Assembly: GCA_937995745.1 (NCBI GenBank)
Contig: CALKIU010000068.1
Span: forward strand, 1-57,186
DNA from: an uncultured Bacillaceae bacterium
GTDB taxonomy: Bacteria > Bacillota > Bacilli > Bacillales > Cytobacillaceae
DNA length: 57,186 nucleotides
Direction of reading: 5' to 3'
Below, piece by piece: positions 9,025 to 17,188 of this stretch (its first letter is position 1; each line of letters opens with the position of its first letter). The position numbers and the translations under genes are program-made. The notes under the pieces are model-generated. The model had not been told where the DNA came from. It searched no databases and saw only the letters and a list, made by a program, of their open reading frames with translations.

Positions 9025-10485
9025 ATGGAAAAGTCTGTTCGCGTCCGGTATGCGCCGAGCCCAACAGGACATTTACATATTGGCAATGCGAGAACCGCCC
9101 TGTTTAACTATCTGTTTGCCAGACATACCGGAGGCAAGTTTATCATCAGAATTGAAGACACCGACCTGAAACGGAATGTTGAAGGCGGCGAAGAGAACCA
9201 GCTGAAGTATTTAAGATGGCTGGGAATGGATTGGGACGAGGGAATCGACAAAGACGGAGGATACGGACCTTACCGCCAATCAGAGCGGAAACATATCTAT
9301 AAAGAGTATGCCGAAAAGCTGTTGCGCACAGGCAAAGCTTATAAATGTTATTGCACCGAGGAAGAGTTAAAAGCGGAGCGCGAGGCCCAGGCGGCAGCGG
9401 GGCAAATAACCGGGTATTCCGGCAAATGCCGCCATTTGACCGAGGAGGAAGCCCGCCGGCTGGAAGAGGAAGGCAGGAAACCGGTGATTCGCTTCCGCGT
9501 TCCCGAAGGAAAAACTTATGCTTTTGACGACATGGTAAAAGGCCATGTTGCCTTTGCTTCGGATGAAGTGGGCGGCGATTTTGTCATCATGAAAAAAGAC
9601 GGGATGCCGACCTACAATTTCGCCGTCGTGATTGACGATCATTTAATGGAAATCACCCACGTTCTCCGCGGGGATGACCATATTTCCAACACGCCGAAAC
9701 AGCTGATGATCTACGAAGCGCTCGGATGGGAACCGCCCGTCTTCGGCCATATGTCGTTGATTGTCAATGAGGAGCGGAAAAAATTAAGCAAGCGCGACGA
9801 GACGATCATTCAATTTATTGAACAATATGAAGAGTTGGGCTATTTGCCGGAGGCGATGTTCAATTTCATTGCTTTATTGGGATGGTCTCCGGAAGGGGAA
9901 CAGGAAATTTTATCACGGGAAGAATTGATTGCACAATTTGATCCGAAGCGTCTTTCCAAGTCCCCGGCCGTGTTTGACAAACAAAAATTGACGTGGATGA
10001 ACAACCAATATATGAAAGCGGCAGATCTCGACCGGCTGGTGGAAATTTCCCTTCCCCATTTGATCAAGGCCGGCCGTCTTCCCGAAAATATGACGGAAGA
10101 AGAACGGAATTGGGCCAGGGAATTAATTGCCTTGTATCAGGATAAAATGAGCTACGGGGCCGAAATTGTGGAGAAGTCCGCATTGTTCTTCAAGGAGGAA
10201 TTGGAATTGGAGGACGATGCCAAAGAAGTGTTGGCCGACCCGGATGCTTCCCGCGTTCTGGCCGCTTTTTTGGATGAAGTAAAAGAGGCGGACAGTTTGA
10301 CGCCCGAAAAGGTAAAAGAAAAAATTAAAGCGGTGCAAAAAGCAACCGGCCTTCGCGGCAAGAAATTGTTCATGCCCATTCGGGCGGCGGTCACCGGCCA
10401 GACACACGGTCCCGATTTGCAAAAAACAATCGCCCTCATAGGGAAGGAGAAAGTGGTTGAACGTTTGGCGTCCGTTTTAAGCTGA
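9025..10485 (+). CDS. gltX: Glutamyl-tRNA synthetase
   Basis: GltX is a class I synthetase charging tRNA-Glu; in Bacillaceae lacking GlnRS it also charges tRNA-Gln for later amidation. The HIGH motif appears as HIGN (18-21) within APSPTGHLHIGN, and the KMSKS motif as KLSKR (253-257). The ATG follows GAGGAGG by six nt; an ATG at 9010 overlaps that site. Length 486 is typical. Confidence 0.97.
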   Translation: MEKSVRVRYAPSPTGHLHIGNARTALFNYLFARHTGGKFIIRIEDTDLKRNVEGGEENQLKYLRWLGMDWDEGIDKDGGYGPYRQSERKHIYKEYAEKLLRTGKAYKCYCTEEELKAEREAQAAAGQITGYSGKCRHLTEEEARRLEEEGRKPVIRFRVPEGKTYAFDDMVKGHVAFASDEVGGDFVIMKKDGMPTYNFAVVIDDHLMEITHVLRGDDHISNTPKQLMIYEALGWEPPVFGHMSLIVNEERKKLSKRDETIIQFIEQYEELGYLPEAMFNFIALLGWSPEGEQEILSREELIAQFDPKRLSKSPAVFDKQKLTWMNNQYMKAADLDRLVEISLPHLIKAGRLPENMTEEERNWARELIALYQDKMSYGAEIVEKSALFFKEELELEDDAKEVLADPDASRVLAAFLDEVKEADSLTPEKVKEKIKAVQKATGLRGKKLFMPIRAAVTGQTHGPDLQKTIALIGKEKVVERLASVLS

Positions 10486-10559
10486 AATACCGGCCGGAAA
10501 ACGCACTTTTGCCGATGGCGCCGCTATGGACCAATGAAGAAAGTTGCCGAGTAATTCAG

Positions 10560-10588
10560 TTAACATCTGGGCGAAAATGTAATATATT
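10560..10588 (+). promoter_or_regulatory. Promoter for the cysE-cysS T-box transcript
   Basis: TTAACA (10560-10565) and TATATT (10583-10588) are separated by 17 bp and lie just upstream of the T-box Stem I sequence. Confidence 0.6.
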
Positions 10589-10624
10589 AAGTATATAGAG
10601 TTCGGGATGACAAGTTGATAAGGG

Positions 10625-10912
10625 AAAAGCGTTGACGAGGAGAAGTAGAAAAGTGATGCTTCACAGAGAGAACCACCGCCGGCTGAAAGTGGTTCAAGCC
10701 TCTCGCTTTTCGAAATGCACCTCTGAGCCCCTATTCGAAAAAGCGGATGTTGCTCCGGCCATCCGGAAATGCAGAAGACGCATCGCTTGAGTAGATTAGG
10801 GCGGATTCCTTCCGTTAGCAGGCAAGAGCCGGGGCGGGCGTATGCCAGCCCAAGCAGAGTGGAACCGCGCATGTTATGCGTCTCTGTCGTGATGGACGGA
10901 GACGCATTTTTT
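10625..10912 (+). promoter_or_regulatory. T-box riboswitch, cysteine-specific
   Basis: T-box leaders bind uncharged tRNA and then prevent termination. The invariant T-box AGAGTGGAACCGCG lies at 10856-10869. It is followed by a terminator hairpin, ATGCGTCTC (10876-10884) against GGAGACGCAT (10898-10907), and a run of six T. Stem I runs from the GACGAGGAGAAGTA region through GAGAGAACCACC to a specifier bulge GAAATGCACC, where TGC (10716-10718) is a Cys codon. That matches the downstream genes for cysteine synthesis and Cys-tRNA charging. Confidence 0.93.
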
Positions 10913-11018
10913 GTTGTGCTCCGTTTAAAATGCAAAGAAGGCGAATGTTTGCATGGCTGTGCGGTGAAGACAAAGACATAAGATATTTTTTAAAAATTCT
11001 TAACAGGAGGTATCCCGA

Positions 11019-11714
11019 ATGTTCAAAAGGTTGAAAGAGGATATCGAAGTAGTTTTTGAACAAGACCCGGCTGCGAGAAGTTATTTGGAAGTAATCCTTA
11101 CGTATTCCGGTTTGCATGCGATATGGTGCCATCGTATTGCCCATGCTTTATATAAAAGAAAATTTTATTTTTTGGCCCGTCTGATTTCGCAAATCAGCAG
11201 GTTTTTCACCGGTATTGAAATTCACCCCGGAGCAAAAATCGGCCGCCGGTTTTTCATCGACCATGGAATGGGGGTTGTAATCGGGGAGACTTGCGAAATC
11301 GGCGACAATGTGACAATATATCAGGGAGTCACCTTGGGCGGAACAGGTAAGGAAAAAGGAAAGCGCCATCCGACCATTAAAGACAATGTGTTGATTTCCG
11401 CAGGCGCAAAAGTGCTCGGTTCCATCACAATTGGGGAAAATTCCAAGATTGGCGGCGGTTCGGTGGTGTTAAAAGATGTTCCCCCGAACTCCACCGTTGT
11501 CGGCATTCCGGGAAGGGTGGTCCGGCAAAACGGAAAACGGGTAAACAGGGATTTGGATCACGCCAATCTTCCGGATCCGGTTCTCGACAAATTCAGGGAG
11601 CTTGAGTCAAAAATCGAGCAATTAACGGCCGAGCTGGAAGCGCTGCGGAATGAGTGGAATGAACGGAATGAACTGAGCGAGCGCAATGAGAGGAGAATAA
11701 AGCATGGCAGTTAA
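11019..11714 (+). CDS. cysE: Serine O-acetyltransferase
   Basis: CysE acetylates L-serine to O-acetylserine, the substrate of cysteine synthase. The left-handed parallel beta-helix is visible as hexapeptide repeats with IDHGMGVVIGETCEIGDN and the GGTGKEKGKRHPTI loop typical of the family. At 231 residues it ends with a charged, coiled-coil-like tail (SKIEQLTAELEALRNEW onward) rich in N, E and R. The ATG follows AGGAGG. Its 3' end overlaps cysS by 11 nt, so both are translated from the T-box-controlled mRNA. Confidence 0.96.
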   Translation: MFKRLKEDIEVVFEQDPAARSYLEVILTYSGLHAIWCHRIAHALYKRKFYFLARLISQISRFFTGIEIHPGAKIGRRFFIDHGMGVVIGETCEIGDNVTIYQGVTLGGTGKEKGKRHPTIKDNVLISAGAKVLGSITIGENSKIGGGSVVLKDVPPNSTVVGIPGRVVRQNGKRVNRDLDHANLPDPVLDKFRELESKIEQLTAELEALRNEWNERNELSERNERRIKHGS

Positions 11715-13101
11715 AATTTACAACACGTTGACAAAGAAAAAAGAAGACTTCATTCCGTTGGAAGAAGGAAAAGTGAAAATGTATGTGTGCGGGCCGACGG
11801 TCTACAATTATATCCATATCGGCAACGCCCGCCCGGCCATTGTCTTCGATACCGTGAGGAGATATTTGGAATTCCGCGGCTATGAGGTGCATTACGTCTC
11901 CAATTTTACCGACGTCGATGACAAGCTGATTAAAGCGGCCAACGAACTTGGCGAAGAAGTGCCGGTTTTGGCGGAACGATTTATTAAAGCGTATATGGAC
12001 GATATTACCGCTTTGGGGTGCAAAAAAGCGGACGTCCATCCGCGCGTCACGGAACATATGGATACGATCATCGAATTCATCCAAACTTTGATTGACAAAG
12101 GCTATGCTTATGAAGCGGACGGGGATGTGTATTTCCATACCCGCAAATTTGAGGAGTACGGGAAGCTTTCCCATCAATCCATTGACGAACTCCGGGTCGG
12201 CGCCCGGATTGCCGTCGGGGAAAAGAAAAAAGACGCCCTCGATTTTGCTCTTTGGAAAGCGGCCAAACCGGGGGAAATATCCTGGGACAGCCCGTGGGGC
12301 AAAGGGAGGCCGGGCTGGCACATCGAATGTTCGGCGATGGCGAGAAGCATACTCGGCGATACCATTGATATTCATGCCGGCGGGCAGGACTTGGCTTTTC
12401 CCCATCACGAAAATGAAATCGCCCAAACGGAAGCCCTGACCGGAAAACCTTTTGCCCGCTATTGGATGCATAACGGTTATATTAATATTAATAATGAAAA
12501 GATGTCCAAATCCCTCGGAAATGTGGTGTTGGTCCGCGAACTTTTGCAGAAGCACGATCCCCAAGTGGTCAGGTTTTTCATGCTTTCCGTCCATTACCGG
12601 AATCCGATCAATTTTTCCGAGGAACTTCTTGAAAAAACGAAGGCCGCTTTTGGAAGACTAAAAACAGCCTATCAAAATTTGCAGCACAGGCGGCAGGCTT
12701 CGACAAACTTGACGGAAAATGACGAAGAATGGCTGGAGAAAATCCGCGCCCAGCGGGAGCAGTTTATCCGGGAAATGGATGACGACTTCAACACGGCCAA
12801 TGCGATTTCCGTACTGTTTGAACTGGCAAGCCTCGCCAACCGTTATCTCATGGAAAAGACAACCGCTGTCAAAGTGATTGATGCATTTCTGAAAGAATTT
12901 GATGAATTGGCCGGTGTCCTCGGCTTGTCCCTGAAGGAAGAAGAACTTCTCGATGAGGAAATCGAAGCGCTCATTGAAAAACGCAATGAAGCGAGAAAAA
13001 ACCGCAACTTCAAGCTGGCTGACGAAATCCGCGACAAACTGAAGGCCATGAACATTATTTTGGAAGACACTCCCCAAGGAACGAGATGGAGAAGAGGCTG
13101 A
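11704..13101 (+). CDS. cysS: Cysteinyl-tRNA synthetase
   Basis: CysS is a class I synthetase charging tRNA-Cys. It shows the zinc ligand C29 in CGPTVYNYIHIGN with its HIGH-type HIGN, the GWHIECSAM zinc region, and KMSKS at 266-270. Length 465 is standard. Start and stop overlap cysE and nearly abut mrnC, which suggests a coupled operon. The supply of cysteine and its use in translation are thus controlled by the same T-box. Confidence 0.98.
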   Translation: MAVKIYNTLTKKKEDFIPLEEGKVKMYVCGPTVYNYIHIGNARPAIVFDTVRRYLEFRGYEVHYVSNFTDVDDKLIKAANELGEEVPVLAERFIKAYMDDITALGCKKADVHPRVTEHMDTIIEFIQTLIDKGYAYEADGDVYFHTRKFEEYGKLSHQSIDELRVGARIAVGEKKKDALDFALWKAAKPGEISWDSPWGKGRPGWHIECSAMARSILGDTIDIHAGGQDLAFPHHENEIAQTEALTGKPFARYWMHNGYININNEKMSKSLGNVVLVRELLQKHDPQVVRFFMLSVHYRNPINFSEELLEKTKAAFGRLKTAYQNLQHRRQASTNLTENDEEWLEKIRAQREQFIREMDDDFNTANAISVLFELASLANRYLMEKTTAVKVIDAFLKEFDELAGVLGLSLKEEELLDEEIEALIEKRNEARKNRNFKLADEIRDKLKAMNIILEDTPQGTRWRRG

Positions 13102-13104
13102 CGG

Positions 13105-13587
13105 ATGGTTGACAACGAACGGAAACTGGACGTAAAACAAATGAACAGCCTGGCTCTCGCCTACATGGGAGATGCCGCCTATGAAGTGTATGTGCGCAAG
13201 CATTTGCTGCAATCGGGGATTGCCAAGCCGCATCAGTTGCAAAAAGCTTCCGTCAAATATGTGTCTGCCAAAGCGCAGGCGGAAATCGTCCATTATTTGC
13301 TGGGGGAAGAATTGCTTTCGGAGGAAGAAAAAGCAGTCGTGATGCGGGGGAGAAATGCGAAATCGGGAACCGTGCCGAAAAATACGGATGTGCAAACATA
13401 CCGTTACGGCACGGCTTTTGAAGCCCTTATCGGCTATTTATTCTTGTTGGAAAGGACAGAACGTTTGGAAGAAATCATCAATATTTCATTTAAATTGGTG
13501 AAAGAAAGGGAAGGGAAAGGAGGGGGGTTCGATGAACGAGGAATACGTAATCGGCAAGAACCCTGTGATGGAAGCTTTAAAATCTGA
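13105..13587 (+). CDS. mrnC: Mini-ribonuclease III
   Basis: Mini-III lacks a double-stranded-RNA-binding domain and matures 23S rRNA ends in Bacillus. The RNase III signature is seen in LALAYMGDAAYEVYVRKHLL, with D23 and E27 as likely catalytic residues. At 160 residues it is somewhat longer than the usual 140 or so; the extra glycine-rich tail overlaps the start of rlmB by 56 nt. The ATG is 3 nt after the cysS stop. Confidence 0.94.
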   Translation: MVDNERKLDVKQMNSLALAYMGDAAYEVYVRKHLLQSGIAKPHQLQKASVKYVSAKAQAEIVHYLLGEELLSEEEKAVVMRGRNAKSGTVPKNTDVQTYRYGTAFEALIGYLFLLERTERLEEIINISFKLVKEREGKGGGFDERGIRNRQEPCDGSFKI

Positions 13588-14299
13588 ACGGGAAATAAAC
13601 AAAATATTTGTCGCCGAGGGTTCGCAAAAAGGCCAGATGCAGCAGATCATCAACCTGGCAAAAAAGCGGAATGTGCTTGTGCAGTATGTGCCGAAGAAAA
13701 AATTGGACAAAATGGCGGACGGAAATCATCAGGGGGTCGTCGCCCAAGTGGCCGCCTATAAATATGCGGAATTGGATGATCTCTTTTTGGCGGCGGAAAA
13801 GAAAAACGAGGCGCCTTTTTTCCTTCTTTTGGATGAAATTGAAGATCCCCATAATCTCGGTTCCATCATCCGCACGGCCGACGCCGCCGGGGTGCACGGC
13901 ATCATCATTCCGAAACGCAGGGCGGTGGGGTTGACGGCCGCCGTCGCCAAGGCATCCACGGGGGCGATAGAGTATGTGCCTGTCGTCCGCGTGACCAACA
14001 TGGCCCGCACCATAGACGAACTGAAAGAGCGGGGCGTTTGGATTGCCGGCACGGATGCCAATGCAAAAGAGGATTACCGGAACTTGGACGGAACGATGCC
14101 GCTCGGACTGGTGATCGGCAGTGAAGGAAAAGGGATGAGCCGCCTTGTCCGGGAAAAATGTGATTTTTTGATCAAATTGCCGATGAAAGGGCATGTCACA
14201 TCTTTAAATGCTTCAGTGGCCGCTGCCCTTCTCATATATGAGGTATTCCGGAAACGAAACCCCCTGAAGAGCGATGGAAAAGACAATTTTGATTGTTGA
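13532..14299 (+). CDS. rlmB: 23S rRNA (guanosine-2'-O-)-methyltransferase RlmB
   Basis: This SpoU/TrmH-family (SPOUT) enzyme methylates a 23S rRNA guanosine ribose. An N-terminal substrate-binding domain (about 1-80) precedes the knotted catalytic domain, with DEIEDPHNLGSIIRTADAAG (motif 1), GSEGKGMSRLVREKCD (motif 2) and LNASVAAALLIYE (motif 3). Length 255 is normal. The gene starts inside the end of mrnC and overlaps rae1 by 26 nt, part of a tightly packed RNA-processing cluster. Confidence 0.95.
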   Translation: MNEEYVIGKNPVMEALKSEREINKIFVAEGSQKGQMQQIINLAKKRNVLVQYVPKKKLDKMADGNHQGVVAQVAAYKYAELDDLFLAAEKKNEAPFFLLLDEIEDPHNLGSIIRTADAAGVHGIIIPKRRAVGLTAAVAKASTGAIEYVPVVRVTNMARTIDELKERGVWIAGTDANAKEDYRNLDGTMPLGLVIGSEGKGMSRLVREKCDFLIKLPMKGHVTSLNASVAAALLIYEVFRKRNPLKSDGKDNFDC

Positions 14300-14792
14300 C
14301 GGTTATAACATTATCGGCGCCTGGCCCGAACTCATCGCCTTGCGCGATGAAGAAGATCTCGAAGCGGCAAGGGATCGGCTGATCGACAAAATGGCGGAGT
14401 TCAAAGCGTTTACCGGATACCGGGTCATTGTCGTTTTCGATGCCCACTATGTCCCCGGTACGGAAAAGAAGATCAAAAACAAAAAAGTGGAAGTGATTTT
14501 TACAAAGAAGGATGAAACGGCCGATGAAAGGATTGAGAGGTTGGCAAAAGATTTGAGCGCCCCTTTTACAAAAATTTACGTCGCCACTTCCGATTATACG
14601 GAACAATGGCAAATATTCGGGCAGGGAGCCCTGAGAATATCGGCCCGGGAACTGCTGGCGGAAATGGAATCGATTGAGAAAAACATAAAAAGACAAGTGG
14701 AAGCCATTCGCAGCAAACAGCCGATTTCCAAAATTCCCCTAAAAAAAGAAGTGGCGGAAATTTTTGAAAAATGGCGCAGGGGAAAAGGATGA
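14274..14792 (+). CDS. rae1: Rae1/YacP-family NYN-domain endoribonuclease
   Basis: In Bacillus subtilis Rae1 (YacP) enters the ribosomal A site and cleaves certain mRNAs during translation. The 172-residue protein begins MEKTILIVDGYNIIGAW, with the conserved aspartate D9 of the PIN-like NYN fold, and has the expected helical C-terminus. It overlaps the 3' end of rlmB. The mRNA-cleavage role is inferred from homology and position. Confidence 0.93.
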   Translation: MEKTILIVDGYNIIGAWPELIALRDEEDLEAARDRLIDKMAEFKAFTGYRVIVVFDAHYVPGTEKKIKNKKVEVIFTKKDETADERIERLAKDLSAPFTKIYVATSDYTEQWQIFGQGALRISARELLAEMESIEKNIKRQVEAIRSKQPISKIPLKKEVAEIFEKWRRGKG

Positions 14793-14796
14793 ACGG

Positions 14797-14826
14797 TTGA
14801 CGCTTTGAAAATGCCTACTGTATAAT
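14797..14826 (+). promoter_or_regulatory. Strong SigA-type promoter of sigH
   Basis: TTGACG (14797-14802) and TATAAT (14821-14826) are 18 bp apart, starting immediately after the rae1 stop codon. In Bacillus subtilis the sigH promoter is SigA-dependent and repressed by AbrB. Confidence 0.85.
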
Positions 14827-14864
14827 ATTTCTAACTACCTTGTGCGGCTGGGGAGGAGTTACAT

Positions 14865-15524
14865 GTGGTGGCCGAATTTGAGGCAAAGTTCAACGAAAGG
14901 CACAAGCGGTTTATGGACCTCGAAGATGAGGAATTGGTTGAACTGGTCCATCAAGGAACCGGTGAAGCTTTGGACTTCCTCATTCATAAGTATCAAAATT
15001 TTGTGCGGGCCAAGGCGAAATCTTATTTTTTAATCGGCGCTGATAAAGAAGATATCGTTCAAGAAGGGATGATCGGCCTCTATAAGGCGATCCGCGATTT
15101 CAAAGAGGACAAGCTTACCTCCTTTAAAGCTTTTGCCGAACTTTGCATTACAAGGCAAATCATTACCGCCATTAAAACGGCAACGAGGCAAAAACATATT
15201 CCGCTCAATTCTTATGTTTCCCTCGACAAACCGATATATGACGACGAATCGGACCGGACGCTGATGGATGTCCTTTCCGGAACTAAAGTGATGGATCCGG
15301 AAGAATTGATCATCCATCAAGAAGAATTCAAGCAAATCGAAGGCAAAATGACCGAACTTCTCAGTGATTTGGAGCGCAAAGTTTTGGCGCTTTATTTGGA
15401 CGGCCAGTCTTATCAGGAAATTTCGGAAGAATTGAACCGCCACGTGAAGTCGATCGATAACGCCCTGCAAAGGGTGAAAAGAAAGCTGGAAAGGTATTTG
15501 GAAGTAAAAGAATTAACGTTGTAA
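14865..15524 (+). CDS. sigH: RNA polymerase sigma factor SigH (sigma-30)
   Basis: SigH drives early-sporulation and competence genes during the transition phase. The 219-residue protein has region 2 with EDIVQEGMIGLYKAIRDF and region 4 with an HTH near YQEISEELNRHVKSIDN; much of it is close to identical to the Bacillus protein. The start is GTG (two tandem GTG codons occur) behind GGGGAGGAG. Its presence implies a sporulation-competent lineage. Confidence 0.97.
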   Translation: MVAEFEAKFNERHKRFMDLEDEELVELVHQGTGEALDFLIHKYQNFVRAKAKSYFLIGADKEDIVQEGMIGLYKAIRDFKEDKLTSFKAFAELCITRQIITAIKTATRQKHIPLNSYVSLDKPIYDDESDRTLMDVLSGTKVMDPEELIIHQEEFKQIEGKMTELLSDLERKVLALYLDGQSYQEISEELNRHVKSIDNALQRVKRKLERYLEVKELTL

Positions 15525-15695
15525 TGAACGGGTTTGTGACTTCTTAACAGCTGCAACAAGAGTGGCTTTTCAATCATGGACAAGCCGGCGGAGACTGCGG
15601 CACATCTGTGCAGTTGCCCGGGGACAGGAAAGAAGGTGTTTTTTTCGTCTAAATCGTTTGTATATTCAGAAAATAGTTTCCGTCCGGAGTTTGTA

Positions 15696-15724
15696 TTGAC
15701 ATAAAATTTTGTCCATGTTACATT
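15696..15724 (+). promoter_or_regulatory. Promoter for rpmGB-secE
   Basis: TTGACA (15696-15701), 17-bp spacer, TACATT (15719-15724) preceded by the extended element TGT. It lies 44 bp before rpmGB. Confidence 0.65.
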
Positions 15725-15767
15725 TTTAAAGATAAGACAGAAAGAAACAACACAGCGGGTGGCTTTT

Positions 15768-15911
15768 ATGAAAAACAAAGTGGTTCTCGCCTGCACGGTA
15801 TGCGGGTCAAGAAACTATTCAACGCAAAAAAAGAGCGGCCCAAAGCGGCTGGAACTGAAAAAATATTGCAAGACGTGCGGCGTACATACGCTTCATCGGG
15901 AAACAAAGTAA
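15768..15911 (+). CDS. rpmGB: 50S ribosomal protein L33, zinc-binding paralogue
   Basis: This 47-residue gene starts MKNKVVLACTVCGSRNY and carries two CxxC pairs (C9/C12, C34/C37), marking the zinc-ribbon form of L33. Its place between sigH and secE is the same as in Bacillus subtilis, where several L33 paralogues exist and zinc-free copies substitute in zinc limitation. Confidence 0.95.
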   Translation: MKNKVVLACTVCGSRNYSTQKKSGPKRLELKKYCKTCGVHTLHRETK

Positions 15912-15966
15912 GTTCAGAACAGGAAGCCATCGGCTGTTTTTAAGGAGATTGAGAGGTCGCGGCAAA

Positions 15967-16146
15967 ATGCGAGACGTAGTGAATTTTCTCAAAGACGTAG
16001 CATCTGAGATGCGCAAGGTAAGCTGGCCGAAACCGAACGAGCTGAAAAAATATACGATTACAGTGATTACGACTGTTTTACTTTTAATGCTGTTTTTCGT
16101 GCTCGTTGATTTGGGCATCAGCCAGCTGATTAAGCTTATTCCTTGA
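15967..16146 (+). CDS. secE: Preprotein translocase subunit SecE
   Basis: SecE clamps SecY in the Sec translocon. The 59-residue form has the amphipathic VVNFLKDVASEMRKVSWPKP segment followed by one membrane helix (about 28-52). ATG 15967 (MRDVVNF) gives the short single-helix length of Bacillus SecE; an in-frame TTG at 15949 would place the AAGGAG site too close. It precedes nusG, as in nearly all bacteria. Confidence 0.95.
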   Translation: MRDVVNFLKDVASEMRKVSWPKPNELKKYTITVITTVLLLMLFFVLVDLGISQLIKLIP

Positions 16147-16173
16147 ATAATTACTGTGTTTTCATGCTATAAT
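16143..16173 (+). promoter_or_regulatory. Promoter between secE and nusG
   Basis: The extended -10 TGCTATAAT (16165-16173) is near perfect; a TTGAAT at 16143-16148 sits 19 bp upstream. Transcription would begin near 16180, only about 20 nt before a terminator-like hairpin. Confidence 0.6.
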
Positions 16174-16199
16174 GAAAACAACACAGGAATTTTTATGCA

Positions 16200-16220
16200 A
16201 AGCCCGGTAACGGGTTTTTT
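16200..16220 (+). terminator. Terminator with a GTAA tetraloop ahead of nusG
   Basis: AAGCCCG (16200-16206) pairs with CGGGTTT (16211-16217), closed by the GNRA-type loop GTAA, and a run of six T follows CGGG. It ends the rpmGB-secE transcript or attenuates the promoter just upstream of it. Confidence 0.75.
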
Positions 16221-16398
16221 GTTTGGAAAAAATTCATTACGAGCAGAAGGCTTTTGGATAGCGCGGAGCACGGTTTGCATGAAATTTGCCGGGTTTATTT
16301 TGCCCCGGCGCATGGGTACGGAAAGCCGGAAGAAAATCTCACATTTTGAGAACAGATGCCCGGACGGTTATTTTATAAACAGGGAGGGAAAGGACGGA

Positions 16399-16410
16399 AT
16401 GTCCTGTTAA
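16399..16410 (+). other. Three-codon ORF abutting the nusG start
   Basis: ATG TCC TGT TAA runs directly into the nusG ATG (TAAATG). The good ribosome-binding sequence AGGGAGGGAAAGGACGGA is spaced for this small ORF, while the nusG ATG itself is 16 nt or more from GGAGGG/AAAGGA. It could be a reinitiation leader; expression is unproven. Confidence 0.4.
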
Positions 16411-16944
16411 ATGGAAAAGAATTGGTATGTCATTCATACTTACTCCGGCTATGAAAACAAGGTAAAGACGAATTTGGAAAAACGTGTTGAATCTATGGGC
16501 ATGCAGGACAAAATTTTCCGGGTAATCGTTCCGGAGGAAGAAGAAACGGATATTAAGAACGGCAAGAAAAAAGTTGTCAAACGCAAAGTGTTTCCGGGAT
16601 ATGTTCTCGTTGAACTGATTTTGACGGACGATTCCTGGTATGTGGTCAGAAATACACCGGGTGTGACAGGATTTGTCGGTTCATCCGGTTCCGGAACAAA
16701 GCCGGTCCCCCTTGAACCGGAGGAAGTTGAAAAAATTCTGAAGCGGATCGGCATGGATGAAAAACGGATCGACATCGATTTTGAAATTGGCGAAAAAGTC
16801 CGCGTGAAAGAAGGGCCTTTTGCAGATTATACCGGTGCCATTGAAGAAATTGACAAGGATAAAGGAAAAGTGAAAGTGCTTGTCAATATGTTCGGCAGGG
16901 ATACACCGGTGGAATTGGATTTCACGCAAGTTGAAAAAATCTAA
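16411..16944 (+). CDS. nusG: Transcription termination/antitermination factor NusG
   Basis: NusG binds RNA polymerase through its N-terminal NGN domain (about 1-115) and other partners through a C-terminal KOW domain (about 125-177, GEKVRVKEGPFADYTGAIEEID region). The 177-residue sequence begins MEKNWYVIHTYSGYENKVK, matching Bacillus NusG closely. The start codon is secure by homology although its Shine-Dalgarno spacing is poor, which makes the preceding 3-codon ORF worth noting. Confidence 0.97.
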   Translation: MEKNWYVIHTYSGYENKVKTNLEKRVESMGMQDKIFRVIVPEEEETDIKNGKKKVVKRKVFPGYVLVELILTDDSWYVVRNTPGVTGFVGSSGSGTKPVPLEPEEVEKILKRIGMDEKRIDIDFEIGEKVRVKEGPFADYTGAIEEIDKDKGKVKVLVNMFGRDTPVELDFTQVEKI

Positions 16945-16954
16945 TTTGCAAACC

Positions 16955-16983
16955 TTGAAAATCCCCAAAAAAAGTGATAATAT
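16955..16983 (+). promoter_or_regulatory. Promoter of rplK
   Basis: TTGAAA (16955-16960), 17-bp spacer, TAATAT (16978-16983) with an extended TGA. It starts 10 bp after the nusG stop codon. Confidence 0.7.
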
Positions 16984-16990
16984 TTTTTAG

Positions 16991-17014
16991 GTCAGTATGG
17001 CTTACTGGCTCTTC
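16991..17014 (+). terminator. Hairpin at the 5' end of the rplK leader
   Basis: GTCAGTA (16991-16997) pairs with TACTGGC (17003-17009), one wobble, and TCTTCTTTT follows. It may end nusG transcripts or form the first structure of the rplK leader, which is about 200 nt long. Confidence 0.45.
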
Positions 17015-17188
17015 TTTTATAAAAGTTGAAATATGGGAAATACTGGTTAACAAACAAAGATTGCGCCTTTCTTCATCCGGGAAATCCCGACCCGGTTTAC
17101 ATGCATCAGCCTTTGTACAGAGAAGGGCGAAGGAGTGGGAGGGGATTATCCCCATTTACCACATCACGGACTTAAGGAGGTGTGTCTC

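Larger units (their letters stand above)
10486..11018 (+). other. cysE leader region
   Basis: This 533-bp spacer contains a promoter, a complete T-box riboswitch with its terminator, and about 100 nt of sequence before the cysE ribosome-binding site. No protein gene was recognised in it. Confidence 0.85.

Noticed and set aside
16156..16410. 84-codon open frame before nusG
   Set aside because: It runs through the promoter and terminator and has no ribosome-binding site or family resemblance; only its last three codons are of interest.
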